A stretch of 64,000 nucleotides of DNA from Chrysopilus asiliformis (taxonomy: Eukaryota > Arthropoda > Insecta > Diptera > Rhagionidae): NCBI GenBank assembly GCA_964034945.1, contig OZ035963.1, positions 32,147,644 to 32,211,643 on the forward strand, written 5' to 3'. Every line of letters begins with the position of its first letter. The first letter of the stretch is position 1. The position numbers were made by a program, and so were the translations under genes. This document shows positions 33,279 to 46,478 of the stretch, in pieces. A model generated the notes under the pieces. The model searched no databases and was not told the DNA's origin. It saw only the letters and a list, made by a program, of their open reading frames with translations.

Positions 33279-36200
33279 TTGGATATTGGCATCGATTTCA
33301 AAAAAATTTCGTAGATGCTGAGGATTTTCCAGAAATTTTCGATATCCAGTTGCCGATATTTGTAGCATCAGAATTTCAGATTTTAGAAATATACCTTAGT
33401 TTAGGGATTATCAAAACCAAATTCCTAGTTCCCCAAAATTGTGGAATATCCATTCATCCAAAAAAAGCCTCGTAAATTTAGAAAATAAAATAAAATTTAT
33501 AGAATATCGAACCAATCAGACTTCTTTTATATGCACAAGTAGTTTCTCAGAATTACCAATTGATTTCTTACAAAATAAATACCTTTTTAAATCCACCAGC
33601 AATAGACTTCCAACATAATTAAGTGTTAATTAAGTGTCCCAAAGAAAAGCCTAAATAATTTCGAGATTAAAAACCCAACCGACACCCAAAATTAATTCTC
33701 CATTTTAAAAAGGATTTTAAATCAAAATCCCTTTTTGTGACCAAAATGAATTCTAATTTTCGATAAATTTTTGAACAATTCACCAATCGCCATTAAGGTT
33801 TGGTCAGAAATTTAACACTTTAGAATATCGCCAGAATTAAATCAACCCCATTGGGAACGATCTATAGTTGAGAGGTTTCGATACGATTAGTATGCCATTC
33901 CATCCGCATTCAACCCTCATCATTCCCGTGGAACAATTTCAATGAGTTTTTCATGAACGTGAAACATTTTAAGTAGATATTTAGCTTTAATGGTGAAATA
34001 GCGCGACACACACACACACACATTGACAATCGACGCGGTAAATCTAAATAATGTTTAAAAAAAAGTGCGACAAAGAATTTGCATTTTATCGATAATGGAA
34101 ACATTGTCTGCATTGACTATTATCGTCCGCGTGTTCATGGGAGCCTTTTATGCTAGGGATTTCGGGATTTTGGTTTGGAACATTGAACAGGCGACACATA
34201 TGAAATTGTGCTGTGGAGGAATGGAGAGAGAAGACGTAGATGTTTGAATTTGAATTTGAAAAACCCACTTAGATTTTTTTTTTCTCTTTTTTTTGGAAAA
34301 TGGAAAATGAGAATATTTACGAAAAATGTTGGGGAAAATGCTTTTATTTGCATATGAAATAGCCTGAAAACGACATACATATGTGCTTAACGTGAAATGA
34401 TATTTTTAATAGCTATTGAAAGCAGAGTAAAGTGTATTTTAAGCAAACTTTTCAACTTTCGATCAATTCGGCATATACGATAAATGATTTTAAAGGTGTA
34501 TTACCAATTTAAAATTATTTGTGACTTTGAAACATATAAGTATCAAGAAAATCCCAACTATTGGCTATCCATAAAATTAGAAAAAAAAATCCTGATTACA
34601 TCGGCGCAGGAAGGCGTCTAACTTCCCCAAATTTTGGGCAAGAGACGAAGTAGGAATGATGATACGAAAAGACGAACGAAAAGTAAAGATTTCGTTTTGA
34701 AGTTAATGGGGAACGACGTGTGATTGGCTACCTATTCCCACTTGTTTCGAAAAAATCATTCGGTTTGTAGACGCCATGGCGTGCGCATCTCGAATAATTT
34801 TCATTTATGTGTGCTATATTTATTTATGAAAAATTCTACCCTTTTATTGTCTTTATACAATCACTAAGATTATAAAAATTATTAATAAATTTAATTTGGC
34901 CCCACAATCCTACGAAATTCCGATAAATTATCTCTGACCACGAAGTTGCTGAAATAAAAATGGCCCAATTTCCATTCGTTCCACTTGTCGGTGTGGGGTT
35001 CAGTTCAACCGCATGTAATCACAAGCAGGGGGTTCACTTAGTCCGTGTGTAATCACGGTCTATAGGTCGTTACATTACGCCAACATCGTCGCGCCGAAAT
35101 ATGGTACCTATTTTTTAGATAATAACGAAAAATCAAAGTCTCAAAGAAAATTGTAAACATTTCTAGGGTACCAAAAACGGAACAAAAATTCCAACTTTAT
35201 CGAATATTTGGTATTATAATCACGATATCGCCCCAAATATAAACTTTGAAAAAAACTTTGGCAGAAATTCAATGAAATCAATCGTTTTTTTTTTATAATT
35301 ACAGCCGGAGCTTAGGGGGAGACCCTTTAATGCCGAAGCACAGCTCAGAAAGGTATAGGTTTTTGAAAAAGAATAAAAATGGGAAAAGATGGGTTTGATT
35401 TTGTCGATTCAAAAACTGGCCAATATCTTTTCGAGAAAATTATGAAATTTGAAGTTTCTAACTCAACTCCTTAGACGGTTATCGAATAATATCCGCTAAT
35501 TAGTTTTATTCCCAGCTACCTTACATATTACAGAGATAACATAATCAGGGTATTCACCGTCCTCTTTTAAATTGCGAGTAAATTTACCGCTCGGTAATTC
35601 AGTCAAATTTAACAGATTTTTACCGAGACGTGAACTTGGTTCAGGTAAAAATGAATTACCGGATTCGGTAATTGTAAACATGCCTTGAGTCGTGTTTTCC
35701 GGCCCAGTTATTCGGTATCAAGAATCAATCGCGAGGGGCGCTAGTAATGTTTTTAGTTGTCAAATTTTCTCGCTGGTTTTTTGTTAATCTCATCGGACTG
35801 ATGCAAATTTTTTCAATTTTGATAGCCGTTGCCACAATAGAAATTCAAAAGAATACATCAAACATGGATTTAAAGGTATGTGACATATTTTACAATCAAA
35901 TTCGCAGTTCATGATTTGGTCACGTATCAAATAAAAGCGCTGTTCTCAAATCTGTGCTGTGGGATGTTCACAGCAGAATATTTTCAGTCTTTTAATATTA
36001 CCGAAAACACCGAATACCGAAAATTAAAAGAGGACTGTGAATACCCTGAATGTCTTTCATATCCGGTAAATATAATTTCTTAATGTATATTATAAAAAAA
36101 AATTATTCAATTTTTTTCAAATTTTTGCTTATTGGTTTTATTTTGCCTTTCTTAAAAAAGCAAGATTTAAACCACTTTTTGGAGTCATACAATCCAATAG

Positions 36201-36848
36201 GATTTATAAAAATTGTCTCCAATTGGATTTTGATGTATGGAAAAATTATGTAGAATCATATTCTTAACATTTTTAGTCTAAACAATATTTTTTTGAAAAA
36301 TTAGAGGAGGAAGGAGTGGTTTAAAAGACATGCCCAACCTTTAAAGTTGTATTAAAATCTATGGTGGTTTGAGTGGGCAAACATTTTCCTTGACAGACAG
36401 CCTACCCAACAGTAAAAACCGTGTTCAAATCCATTTAGTAGTTTAGGAGATGGCAAGAGAGGGGATTCGCTAAATAGGGGAGGGAGAGGTTTCCCTAACA
36501 GTTCGTTTGTCCAACACTGAACACCGTATTCAAATTCCTTCCGTGCTTCAGAAGATAACAAGCCAGGGGGTAAAAGTGGAACCGATAATGAGACCACATC
36601 TAACTATAACTCATTCTTGCAACTTAACTAACATGTGGTGAATATGAAATCAATCGGTCGAGTGGTTTGGCTGTGATGCGGATAAAATAAATTAGAAAGG
36701 TATTCTGTCACCACTAGGTGGATGAAGTTATGTTTTTTCAGCAAAAAATCTTACACAAAAACATGCCCCCTTACCCCATTTTCGAAACGACCAAATCTAC
36801 AATTCTAAAAGGATCAAGGTGAAATCGGTCCTTATCATAACAGATGAA
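33279..36848. other. Mostly low-copy; old family A scrap and a Helitron-like patch
   Basis: 36190-36270 holds a degraded reverse-strand family A piece (TTGGATTTTGATGTATGG, TAGAATCATATTCTTAAC). 36300-36700 includes ATGAAATCAATCGGTCGAGT, similar to the ATCGGTTCAG block of family C. A CA repeat sits at about 34007-34022. The palindromic words CGGTAATTCAG/GAATTACCGG near 35595-35660 could be a small decayed inverted element. No gene recognised. Confidence 0.35.
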
Positions 36849-37260
36849 ATATCGCACATGGTCCCGTAGACTGTAGTATCTCAAAATCGGCCATTTCAAG
36901 AAAAACGCATTCAAAGTTTTCATTTCAAAATAATTGTTTATAAATAATTGTTTTTTTCTGTTGTCTGTACAGGAATATTTCAATTTATTACTCTTTGATA
37001 ATAATTTACAGATCATTTGCTTCATTTTTTGTTTTTTTTTTGCAATAATAAAAGATAGAGTTAGGTTTGTTTTCCACAAAATCAATTTAAATTTTAAAAA
37101 ATGGGAATTTAAAAAACCAAAAATAAATACATTTTAGGACTACGTTTTCATTTAAATTTGTTTTTCATTTGATTCAGTCAATTTTCCTTTACATAATGGA
37201 ATAATTACTCAAAAACACATTTTTTTGAGATACTACAGTCTACGGGACCATGTGCGATAT
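36849..37260. mobile_element. Inverted-repeat element with 36-bp ends (X)
   Basis: ATATCGCACATGGTCCCGTA and beyond is repeated in exact reverse at the other end (about 36 bp, through GTAGTATCTCAAAA). 412 bp. No target duplication is clear. Non-coding. Confidence 0.65.
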
Positions 37261-39514
37261 AAAAAAATTTAACTCCTTGACTTTTTGAGCATAGAATTTA
37301 AAGTTGTTGAAATGAAAATCCTTTTTTACCCAAGAAATATACATTAAAGGCGAATTTAAGCACAAATTTCCACACAAGATTTTGGCCGACTGAAGAAATT
37401 GGCATGAATCCAATCACCTACTTACCGACTGAATATTCTAGGACACTCACAATAAGACCACCATGAATGATTTTATCACTATCTATTCAAATAAACGAAA
37501 GGAGTTCGTCCTTTTATCTACTCTAGAATTATCTCCTAAGACACTCGCCTCACTATTGCATAACTTCGTTCCAAGCCTTTTCGAATAGATTGATTTTGAA
37601 AGCTCCCCTGAATGCAAACTTGCAGACTTGGCGAAGATGATTTATTTGGGAATTCACTTCTTAAGCAAATGGAAATTCCATATTTGCCCATTCGAGTATG
37701 CGATATGCACTGAAATTTTCTCCTGAATAGAAAAAAAAAACCTCCTTGAATAAAGTTAGTTACAAATATAGATAGATAGACGTGGATATTTTCAGATTTA
37801 AGTTGAAAGAAGCAATTATCGCACAAAAGCTGAATTTACTTGTCTTTCATTAAACGCTTCTGCAGCATTTTAAGCCTTTCCTCCACTCACGGACACTTTT
37901 CATTCGCACTTATCTTCCCATTCCAGATTTGTAGAAATTTCTCACCCTTACCACTCGTATCCGAACCAATGAAATTTTCAACTTCCATTTCGGATCATTT
38001 ATTCTTAAAGGAAAATTTATGGTGATGGCTACACACCCGACACTCCATTGAGCCATCAGAATTTCCAATCTAATCCACCCCCTAGAAATTCCACCGTCGC
38101 AATCTTCAACACCCATCAACTTTCCAAGCATAACATCATGATGGTCGCGGCAAATGTCTGCAATCTGTTCGTTTGTCTGCCGATGAACTGGAATCTACTG
38201 TAAGATGCTGCCGCCGCCGTTAGCGAAGTAAGAAAACTTGAAGCCTTCCACTGATTATTATGAAAAATGAATCGTAGATTAAGTTGGATTCAATATGTCA
38301 AGACTGGAAAATTCTACGGCTGTCTTTACTGAATTTACTTATGAATCCATCACCATCGCCGAAACACTGAAGCAATCAACCCCATCTGCGAGGGCTCTGC
38401 TTTGGAAAAAGACACCCCTCGAATGTAGAAAAATAAGAATTCCACAGGATGCTGTGGCAATGCGATCCAACGACCAGAAACTAATTTTAATACCGATCAA
38501 GAAAAAAAAAAACTTTATCGGGCGGAGGGTGGTTTTGTGCACAACCGGAGGGTTCGACCCTCTGGCCAACAGGACCATCCGTTCGCAGCAACGGCAACTT
38601 TAGCCAGGAGTAACAATGAAAAAAATGAGATCTTCATGGAAATACGAGATTTTGACACCGTGATTTATGGTATTCCTGACGAAAAGCCATTCCCGAGGGA
38701 GTGAGATCCTTTCCGTAGTCCATTCCATCGTACGCTGGCCATTCCTGACTTTATCTCCACCATCAACAGTATAGCGAATGAATATCAACGAGTCTTCCTA
38801 GTCGTTGATACCCTTGGGACTAAAAAATCAAGAAACTGAAACTATAATATATATTTTTAATATTATTCACTGTGGAGTTATTTGAGATGTGATATCCTGC
38901 AACCACCAAACTCGGAAAGCCTTGAGATACTCATCAGACAGTCGTTAAGAATATAAGTATTGAAAAGATCCAAATGCAAATTGGAAAGTAGCACCGAAGC
39001 GGAGTTGAAGGTTTTGCCTTGATTTTCTTGAAGTTTTAAACTTTATGGATCTCGTTATGGTAATTTTCGTTTCACTAATAGCATACACTTTCCATTTAAA
39101 ATTCAATGGATTTAGTTCAATTTGACGTTCCATTATTTTTGGTAAGAGCTTCTCTAATGCGTTGCACATTGAGAAAGATTCCCGTTTTTTTTAATGATAT
39201 TTCTTAGATATAGTTTTGGAACAAGAAATTCCTATTTTTCGTAACATTTTCAAATCATCTTCAATTACTCATACTTTAGAGACTTTCATCAGGTCTCAAC
39301 AATTGCTGTGAAAAATTTAGACCGAAAAATAAGTTTGAGTTTTCCTGCGTTCCTCAAAAGCCATTGCTAGTAATTGAGCCAACATTTTGAGCAACATCCT
39401 TTAAATTTGAAATAAGCAAAATTGGCAGCATTAGCTAGCAACCAAGAAAAAAATTTCAAAAATTTTTTATGGCAGTGGTTCCCAAGTTTTTCCTGTTGCG
39501 ACGTTCTTTCTGTT
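37261..39514. other. No feature recognised
   Basis: Balanced composition at 37800-38650, with a 102-residue ORF at 38295-38603 (+) and an overlapping reverse ORF, neither recognised. No terminal repeats. Could include conserved non-coding DNA. Confidence 0.35.
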
Positions 39515-40352
39515 TTTACGCGTTATTTTTATTCAGTTTTTTCATGCGATTTTTTTACGGTGTTTTACGCGGTTTTTTTACGCGGCTTTTTTTATACCCG
39601 TATGGTGAAACCAAAGGGTATATTAGATTTGCTTTACCGTTTGTCACGCCAAGATCCCGTCATCACACAAAAAAATGATTTACACCAGTGTGTTTAGAAT
39701 GATAAAAAATGGAATTTAGCATGTCCGTCCGTCCGTCTGTCCGTCCGTCTGTGGCGCGGATTGCGGGCGCACGGATTGAGCTAGAGACTTGAAATTTTAC
39801 GCAGGTCCGTTTTTCGTAAAATGCGAAGCCAAGTTCGTTCATGGGCAAAAATGGACCATGAGGGGGGGAGGGGGGGGGGGGAGGGGGGGGGGGGTACCCC
39901 CCATACGAACGAAAACGTTTTTGCGAATATCTCAAAAACGGTCTTTCTTATCAAAAAAGTCTAAGAACAAAAGTTATTTAGGATATGATTCTACATAAAA
40001 CTCCTATACATCAAAATCCGATTGGAATAGATTTTAAAAAATCTTGTTGGAAAGTTTGACTTCAAAGTGGAATTTTGGTACAACTGTTCGAATTTTGATA
40101 CGAATATCACCATACGGGTTTTCAATAGTTGCCAGATTGGCAATTATAGCTTTTGTTATGTTTACGTGTTTTTTTTACTCGGTTTTTCTACGTGGTTTTT
40201 TAATGCAATAATTTTTACGCGGCTATTTTTACGCAGTTATTTTTACGTGGGAATTTTTAGCCGGTTATTTTTACGCGGTTTTTTTACGCGGTTATTTTTA
40301 CGCGACTATTTTAACACGGTTTTTTTACGCAGTTTTTTACGCGGTTTTTTTT
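39515..40352. repeat. TTTTTACGCGG minisatellite, split by A5
   Basis: Imperfect 10-12 bp units (TTTTTACGCGG, TTTTTACGCGC, TTTTTACGTGG) at about 39515-39592 and again at about 40164-40352. Family A5 sits between the halves. Confidence 0.8.
39593..40163 (+). mobile_element. Family A element with expanded G-run (A5)
   Basis: Complete, with both subterminal repeats, GTCCGTCC microsatellite and 3' stem-loop. The usual GGGGGG before TACCCCCC has grown into a G-rich tract of about 35 bases broken only by two A's (39861-39896). Inserted into the TTTTTACGCGG minisatellite. Confidence 0.9.
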
Positions 40353-40376
40353 AATATTAGATTTGGTATACCGCTT

Positions 40377-41877
40377 CCCAAGAAACAATTTGTAACCGTG
40401 GTTACATTGTAACTTCTCAAGCTTGGCAAAATTGGGCACATATTGGTAAATATGTAACTAGTTACCAAGTAACGTATGTGAAACTGCTATTTTGAAACTT
40501 ATTTGCAACGTACTGAAATTTATGGTTATCTTGTAACACGGATGAAACTTTTCGGTCTGTATTAAGGTGCACTGAAACCTACTCTCAACTTTGCTTTTAC
40601 AGGTTACAAAGGAACGTTTCCGAAACACTTATTTCGTAACCAATTTGTAACGGATGGAAAAAAGAGGTTACTTAGTAACTCATTCGATACCTACAGGTTT
40701 CAAGGGAGGTTTAGTGAAACATGTTTTTCTATGGTTTCAATTGGGTCACAAAGAACCGTTTCCGTATTTAATAACCAAGTTGATGCCTTCAGCCGCCATA
40801 TTCTCTATTGACATTTGATGCAAACGATTTCGCTTCGAGAATTAAATTTCTTATTTTAGGCTAAAACCTGAAGAAAATTGCTTAAAAATAGATAGGAGAC
40901 ATTTTTAAAGCAGCACGAAAATATCATTGCAAAAGAAAAACATAACAAAAGCTATAATTGTTAATCTGGCAATTATTGAAAACCCGTATGGTGATATTGG
41001 TATCAAAATTCGAACAGTTGTACCAAAATTCCACTTTGAGTCAAACTTTCCAATAAGATTTTTTTAAATTTATTCCAATCGGATTATGATGTATGGGAGT
41101 TTTATGTAGAATCATATCCTAAATAACTTTTGTTCTTGGACTTTTTTGATAAGATGCACCGTTTTTGAGATATTCGCAAAAACGTTTTCGTTCGTATGGG
41201 GGGTACCCCCCCTAATGGTCCATTTTTGCCCATGAACGAACTTGGCCTCGCATTTTACGGAAAACGGACCTACACAAAATTTCAAGTCTGTACCTCATTC
41301 CGTGCGCCTGCAATCCGCGCCACAGACAGCCGGACGGACGGACGGACTGCAAAAATTAGTTATTTTCATCATTCGAAACACACTGGTGTAATTCATTTTT
41401 GTGTGTTATGAGATTTTTCTTTTTCGCTTTCTGTTTACGTTTTTATTTGTTCATCTCTGTTCAGTCACCAATCTATGTAAGCATTTGAGGGAGAAAGAAA
41501 ACTCCGCTCGATGATTTGTGTAATGTAATGCCGCCAGATGACGCTCGCATAAAGCTTGAGGCAGCTAATTTTGTGTGTATAACAGTGTATAAAAGTTTCA
41601 AATTGGTTTCATTGTAACACATAATGAACAGTCGAGGTTACAGAGAAGTTTTTTTGTAACACAATAGAAACCAAAAAGTATAATATCGGTTTACCTCGCT
41701 GTTACCTTAATTGTGTATAGGTGAGGTTACAAATGTAACGTGGCGGTTCCGGTGACATAGCAGTATCGGAAAAGTTTCAGTCACGTTACAGAAACCATTT
41801 TTGCAACTTTTGCGGTTTGTAATCATAGTTTCAAACCGGCTACGTTACCTGATTGTAACCTCGTTGTGTTTCATGGG
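40377..41877. mobile_element. GGTTAC-rich MITE split by A6 (U)
   Basis: Left CCCAAGAAACAATTTGTAAC, right (reversed) CCCATGAAACACAACGAGG. Direct and inverted copies of GGTTAC/GTAACC are scattered throughout both halves. Interrupted by A6. Ends are short and no target duplication is clear. Confidence 0.45.
40938..41410 (-). mobile_element. Family A element, 5' truncated (A6)
   Basis: From AAACATAACAAAAGC with a decayed stem-loop (AATTGTTAATCTGGCAATT) through GGGGGGTACCCCCC and a short CGGACGGACGG tract to TTTGTGTGTTATGAG, where the family sequence stops. About 115 bp of the 5' end is missing. Confidence 0.85.
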
Positions 41878-41899
41878 TTGTAACGCATCGAACCAATAG

Positions 41900-42301
41900 T
41901 CAGACACAAAAATGAACTACATCACTCCGTCCATCTGTCTGTATGTCCATCTGTTTGTCTATCCGTCCGTCTGTCTGTCGGTTTGTAAACACCGTACCTT
42001 TCGAAAGAATTTCGTTAGTGGCTTTAAAATTTTGTATAGCTACGTTTCTCACAAATTGCTATGATAAATTTTTGAACGGACAAAACTCGACCTATCCCCC
42101 CTCCTCCCAAAGGAAACAGTTTTTATCAAATTTCCCGAAAACTGTATGTGATATTGAAAAATTTATAGAAGTAAAATGTTTATCAAAATCCAATCGGACC
42201 TCTGCTTCTCCCCTCTCCTATACAAATGGATTTTTTAAAATCAACATTTTTTCTGTCATCATTTGACGCCCCTAGCAATTGTAGGTTTTGTTATGTTTTT
42301 T
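41900..42301 (+). mobile_element. Divergent family A relative (A7)
   Basis: Begins in CACAAAAATGAACTACATCA and has a GTCCGTCTGTCTG tract, TGGCTTTAAAATTTTGTAT in place of GACTTGAAATTTTGC, and ends AGCAATTGTAGGTTTTGTTATG. The 5' end is missing. The match to the family A tail is clear but overall similarity is low, so this is an old copy or a separate subfamily. Confidence 0.6.
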
Positions 42302-43696
42302 TAAATTTGGTTATAAGTTGACTTTCATCATAAGAATATGGAGGAAGAAGCCTTGCGTTTTATATTCGAAAGTGGATTATAAAATGACGAATTCATCAAA
42401 AATTTTAAAATGGACGAATCTAATTATTTTTTAAACTTTTCCATACAAATTCAAACTTTCCGAACTCAACTCTTCACAGACGTTTTTCTGAGAGATTGAA
42501 ATTCATTATCACTGGCACTGGTGAAAAATGAACATGAAAATAATTTTTACGTAATAATCGGATCCGCTAATGTAATTTATGTTTTAGCCGTGGAATAAAC
42601 CCATGATGACCATTACTGGAATTTCTGCACATACAAATAATTTTGTAATCCAGAGAGTAATAAAAAATATTCCATAACGACATCAGCGACGACTATGTTT
42701 TTTTTTTTGGGATATACTCGTATATCAAAAGTAAGAAGTTCACTGGGGAATTTCTTTATGATGTAATTTGATAGCATGTCCTTTATTATTTTTATGATCC
42801 GTAAAAACAGTCCGGGGAAAAAAATACTAAAAACTGTTTCCTTTGTGGTCTCATAACTAACATTTACATTTTCATGTCCCATTCAATGTTGGTTAGCTTA
42901 GTTGCTATGCTTTCTTCCACCATAAGTTTGTTTGTTTTTTTTTTTTTGCTATTTCTGCGCTCATATGTCAACGTCATATGCTCGAACACATTCTTATATA
43001 ATATAGTTTAAGAATTTAGAACAGACGAGGATCAACTATCATCATATACATTTAATGCTGATATTCTCTATTCTCTGTACTATATTAGATTTATGTCTCA
43101 TATAATATGTGTAAACATTGGACCGTTTTTATTCATTTCTCAAATATTGTTCGTGTATGAAAAGCAAAACATATTCCAGCGAAACATATGAGCTCCGCAA
43201 AATATTGCCTAATACTATAAATTTTACAAAGACTTACATCCAGTCTTGTGGACATTTCTTGGTTTTCCTTGGTCAAGAAATTGACTTCATCTACAGTAAA
43301 GAAAGTCCAGCGTACGCTACGCCGCGGTCGATATTATAGTAAATTTACAATGCGCTCGTCAATAAACTGTTTGAAGTCGGTACGGTACCGCGCGGTCAAT
43401 TTTTTACTATAACTTTTAACGAAAGAAGAGTCAAAAGAAGGCCAGATCGTGAGGATGTCTTCTCTTTAGGAAGTTAAGATATTGGTAGAACTCCATCAAG
43501 CGTTAAACCAAGTGTTCATAGGGCTGTTCATAAAATTAAGTTACATTCTTAACTAAAAATTGGGGATCTGCGGTATTGCGCCAGGGACATTGAATCCCAA
43601 ACAAAAAATCAAAGAATGTATGACTTAGGTGGGAGGGCCAAAGGAATTTAGGAAATGCGGGAATCGGTGTAATTTTTTTTATAGTATGAACTCATA
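42302..43696. other. No feature recognised
   Basis: AT-rich, no inverted or tandem repeats that I can see, no recognisable ORF. CGCGGTCGATATTATAGTAA (43322) and CGCGGTCAATTTTTTACTAT (43389) are similar words about 67 bp apart. Confidence 0.3.
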
Positions 43697-43810
43697 GGTT
43701 GGCATAGCCAGAGATTTGCTAACAATTGTATGTACGCAGGGTTGGCATAGCCGGACATTTGCTAACAATTGTATGAACGCAGGGTTGGCATAGCCGGAGA
43801 TTTGCTAATC
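43697..43810. repeat. 43-bp tandem repeat, 2.6 copies
   Basis: Units start at 43697, 43740 and 43783 with GGTTGGCATAGCC(A/G)GA(G/C)ATTT; the third is cut off after TTTGCTAA. Units differ at only a few bases. Confidence 0.92.
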
Positions 43811-43920
43811 GGAGATTTGATTTGGGCAAGAAAGCCATAAGAAAGTTAACCCTCGACCTAATACTCAAGTATTCGGATATAAGCTGCACTCAACACATTT
43901 TGTCATAGGGCGTTTGTAGC

Positions 43921-45129
43921 TACACGGTAAAAAAAAAATTTTTGGGCTAAATTTCAATCTTTTTGTTATTCTATTACTGTTCCACACCGAAAAAAGATTA
44001 TAATTTAATCTCGCGAAAGATTATTTTTTTAATCTTTTTTTCATTAAAACGGAATCCAAATAAGTAATTGATTTTAATACTTTTTTTTATTAAAATTGAA
44101 TGCAACCTCATTTTCTTAACTGCAGTTTTCTATTACAATGTAATGCAAATGCGCTATTTAAAAATAAATTTAGTTTTATTCAAATTTAATATTATTATTA
44201 AAATTTAATTTATTGAAAAAGGGAAGCATTAATAAAAAAACAGTGCTTCCTAAAAACCTCCATTTTTAACTACTTCCCTTTTGCATTGTATACTCAGATG
44301 TTGCAGACCATATGCGAATTATAACGGAAGGAAAAATCAAAAATATATTGAAAAATAATACAAACTTTATTAAAAAAAACATAACAAAAGCTATAATTGT
44401 CAATCTAGCAATTATTGAAAACCCGTATGGTGATATGGCATTGTTCGAAGTTTAATTGAACAGCGAACAGTTGTATAAAAATTCCACTTTGAAGTCAAAA
44501 TTTTCAAAAAATATTTTTTAAATTTAGTTCCAATCGGATTTTGATGTATGGGAGTTTTATGTAGAATCATATCCTAAATAACTTTTGTTCTTGCACTTTT
44601 TTGATAAAATTCACCGTTTTTGAGATATTCACAAAAAACGTTTTCGTTCGTATGAGGGTAATGGTCCATGGTCCATTTTTGCCCATGAACGAACTTAGCC
44701 TCGCATTTTACGAAAAACGAATCTGCGCAAAATTTCAAGTTTCTAGCTCAATCCGTGCGCCCGCAATCCGCGCCACAGACGGACGGACATGCAAAATTCA
44801 ATTTTTTTTATCATTCTAAACACTGGTGTAATTAATTTTTGCGTGTGATAACGGGATTTTGGCGTTACAAACGGTAAGGCAAAGTTTGTTAAATATCCAA
44901 TTCCAGAACTGGGATTAAAAATTTAAACAAAAGGCATTAAAAATTTACCCATTTAATGCGGTTATTACAATCTATCAAACTCTAAAAAAGTATTTAAAAA
45001 TTATACAAGTTTGATTAAAAATGTAGTTAATCATTTAAGAGGATTGAAATTTAATAGAAAAAAAAGTATTTAAAAATATCGAATTCCAGAAATGGTATTA
45101 AAAGTTAGTCAAATAATTTTAACCGTGTA
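43921..45129. mobile_element. TACACGGT-ended MITE split by A8 (V)
   Basis: TACACGGTAAAA at the left, TACACGGTTAAAA reversed at the right. Interior words TAATCTCGCGAAAGATTA (a palindrome near 44010), ATTACAATGTAATGC and GAATTCCAG match the older copy at 1630-2290. Interrupted by A8. Non-coding and very AT-rich. Confidence 0.55.
44377..44887 (-). mobile_element. Family A element, 5' truncated (A8)
   Basis: AAACATAACAAAAGCTATAA to AAACGGTAAGGCAAAGTTT; the terminal TATACCC...GGTGA block is missing. The GGGGGGTACCCCCC palindrome is reduced to GAGGGTAATGGTCC and the microsatellite to GACGGACGGAC. Confidence 0.85.
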
Positions 45130-46130
45130 ATTTTTCCGCCTGCGCCTTTCAAAACTTAAAAAATCATTTTTACAGTCTAATAAATTTCATTGACAGACAT
45201 TTGGAATCAAACTTTCCTCCCAAACTTTAGTACGTATGGAGCACATGCATCATCCACGTTATTCCAGGCAAAAGCTTAAATTTACGATCAGAAATTTTGA
45301 ATTGAATTCAATTCTGCACTAGTTGCGACCTGCGACTAAGAATTTCCACAAATTTGCGGTTTTTACGTGCTTTTAATTTTCATACAAACCGTAAGCGAAT
45401 ATACATATATTGAGATTTCCTCCTTTACTATTCTTATTTCTACGAATATTTCCATGATTGTTGCTCCTTACCTATGAGTTCTGTGTGTCCAGGAGTTATG
45501 TTTTGATTGTTGTCCATAATACGACTCTCAGTTGAGGCATTGAGTTATGAAGTTGATGGTAACTTTTGTGTAGTAAACATACATTCGACATACTACAACT
45601 TCTTGCTCGCCGCACACCCGCTAGTGTGGTAGTTTTAGTTTAAATAGAGTCGATTTCGTATGGCTTTCCTAAAATCAAATGCGAATTGATAAATGTGGAG
45701 AAACAAATTGGAGCGAAGTCGATTTTAGTTATTTGTTATTTGCCTTTTTGGTTTGTATAATAACCATTCAAAAGATATATTACTGTCTTATTTATTCACT
45801 ATGATTTTATGGAATTATATTTTATCATTAAGATTAACATTTATTTTCATTTTTGTAACATTGCAGAGTATAAGACTGTGAAATGAAACCATAATTTAGT
45901 GTATATTAAAATGTTAGATGTGAAACTGAATACAATAGGCAATACGCTAGCAATTATATTGTTGCAGCTGCCTTAGTATGAAATTTTGCAAAAACAAAAA
46001 TGTTGAGAAAAGGCCAAAAATATTATCTATTAAAATACAAATTTAAAGTAGTCGTGGAAAAACTTTGCATGAATTTTGAGACGTTCTTCTAGAGTCCTAC
46101 CGACGGTCAGGTTTTGGCCGAAGCCTCCTT
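45130..46130. other. No feature recognised
   Basis: About 1 kb, AT-rich, without repeats or ORFs that I recognise. Confidence 0.35.
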
Positions 46131-46478
46131 AAAGGCTTTCTCTGTCTGTCAGGGTCAAATCTTGTATCTGTCTGTCAGGGTCAAATCTTGTAAGTTAATT
46201 TTGACACAGTTCTACTAATTCGGTTCACAGGAAATTTTGTACACATACGTAACTCCGACGACAATACAATATGTTCACTACTTCGTCCTTGTAAGGATAA
46301 CGTGATTTTCCTGTTCCTCAAATTTTTCGGAAAAACTATCATTTTGACCCCAAAAATGGTCGCTGAATCAGATTCTGAAATTAAGAATTCTGTAAGGATA
46401 ACGGAAGGTCATCTCAGGATTCTGAAATTAAAAAGTCCGTAAGAACATCTCAAAGACAAGAATATATATTCCAAAACT

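Noticed and set aside
34980..35080. Possible small inverted element around TGTAATCACA / TGTAATCACG
   Set aside because: Only short direct words; no terminal repeats or duplication.
38295..38603. 102-residue ORF with a GGGTTCGACCC word suggesting a tRNA
   Set aside because: The arm around TTCGA is a plain hairpin with too short a loop; no acceptor or anticodon stem fits, and the ORF has no recognisable domain.
43697..43810. CRISPR-like regular repeats
   Set aside because: Units are directly tandem with no spacers, in a eukaryotic context.
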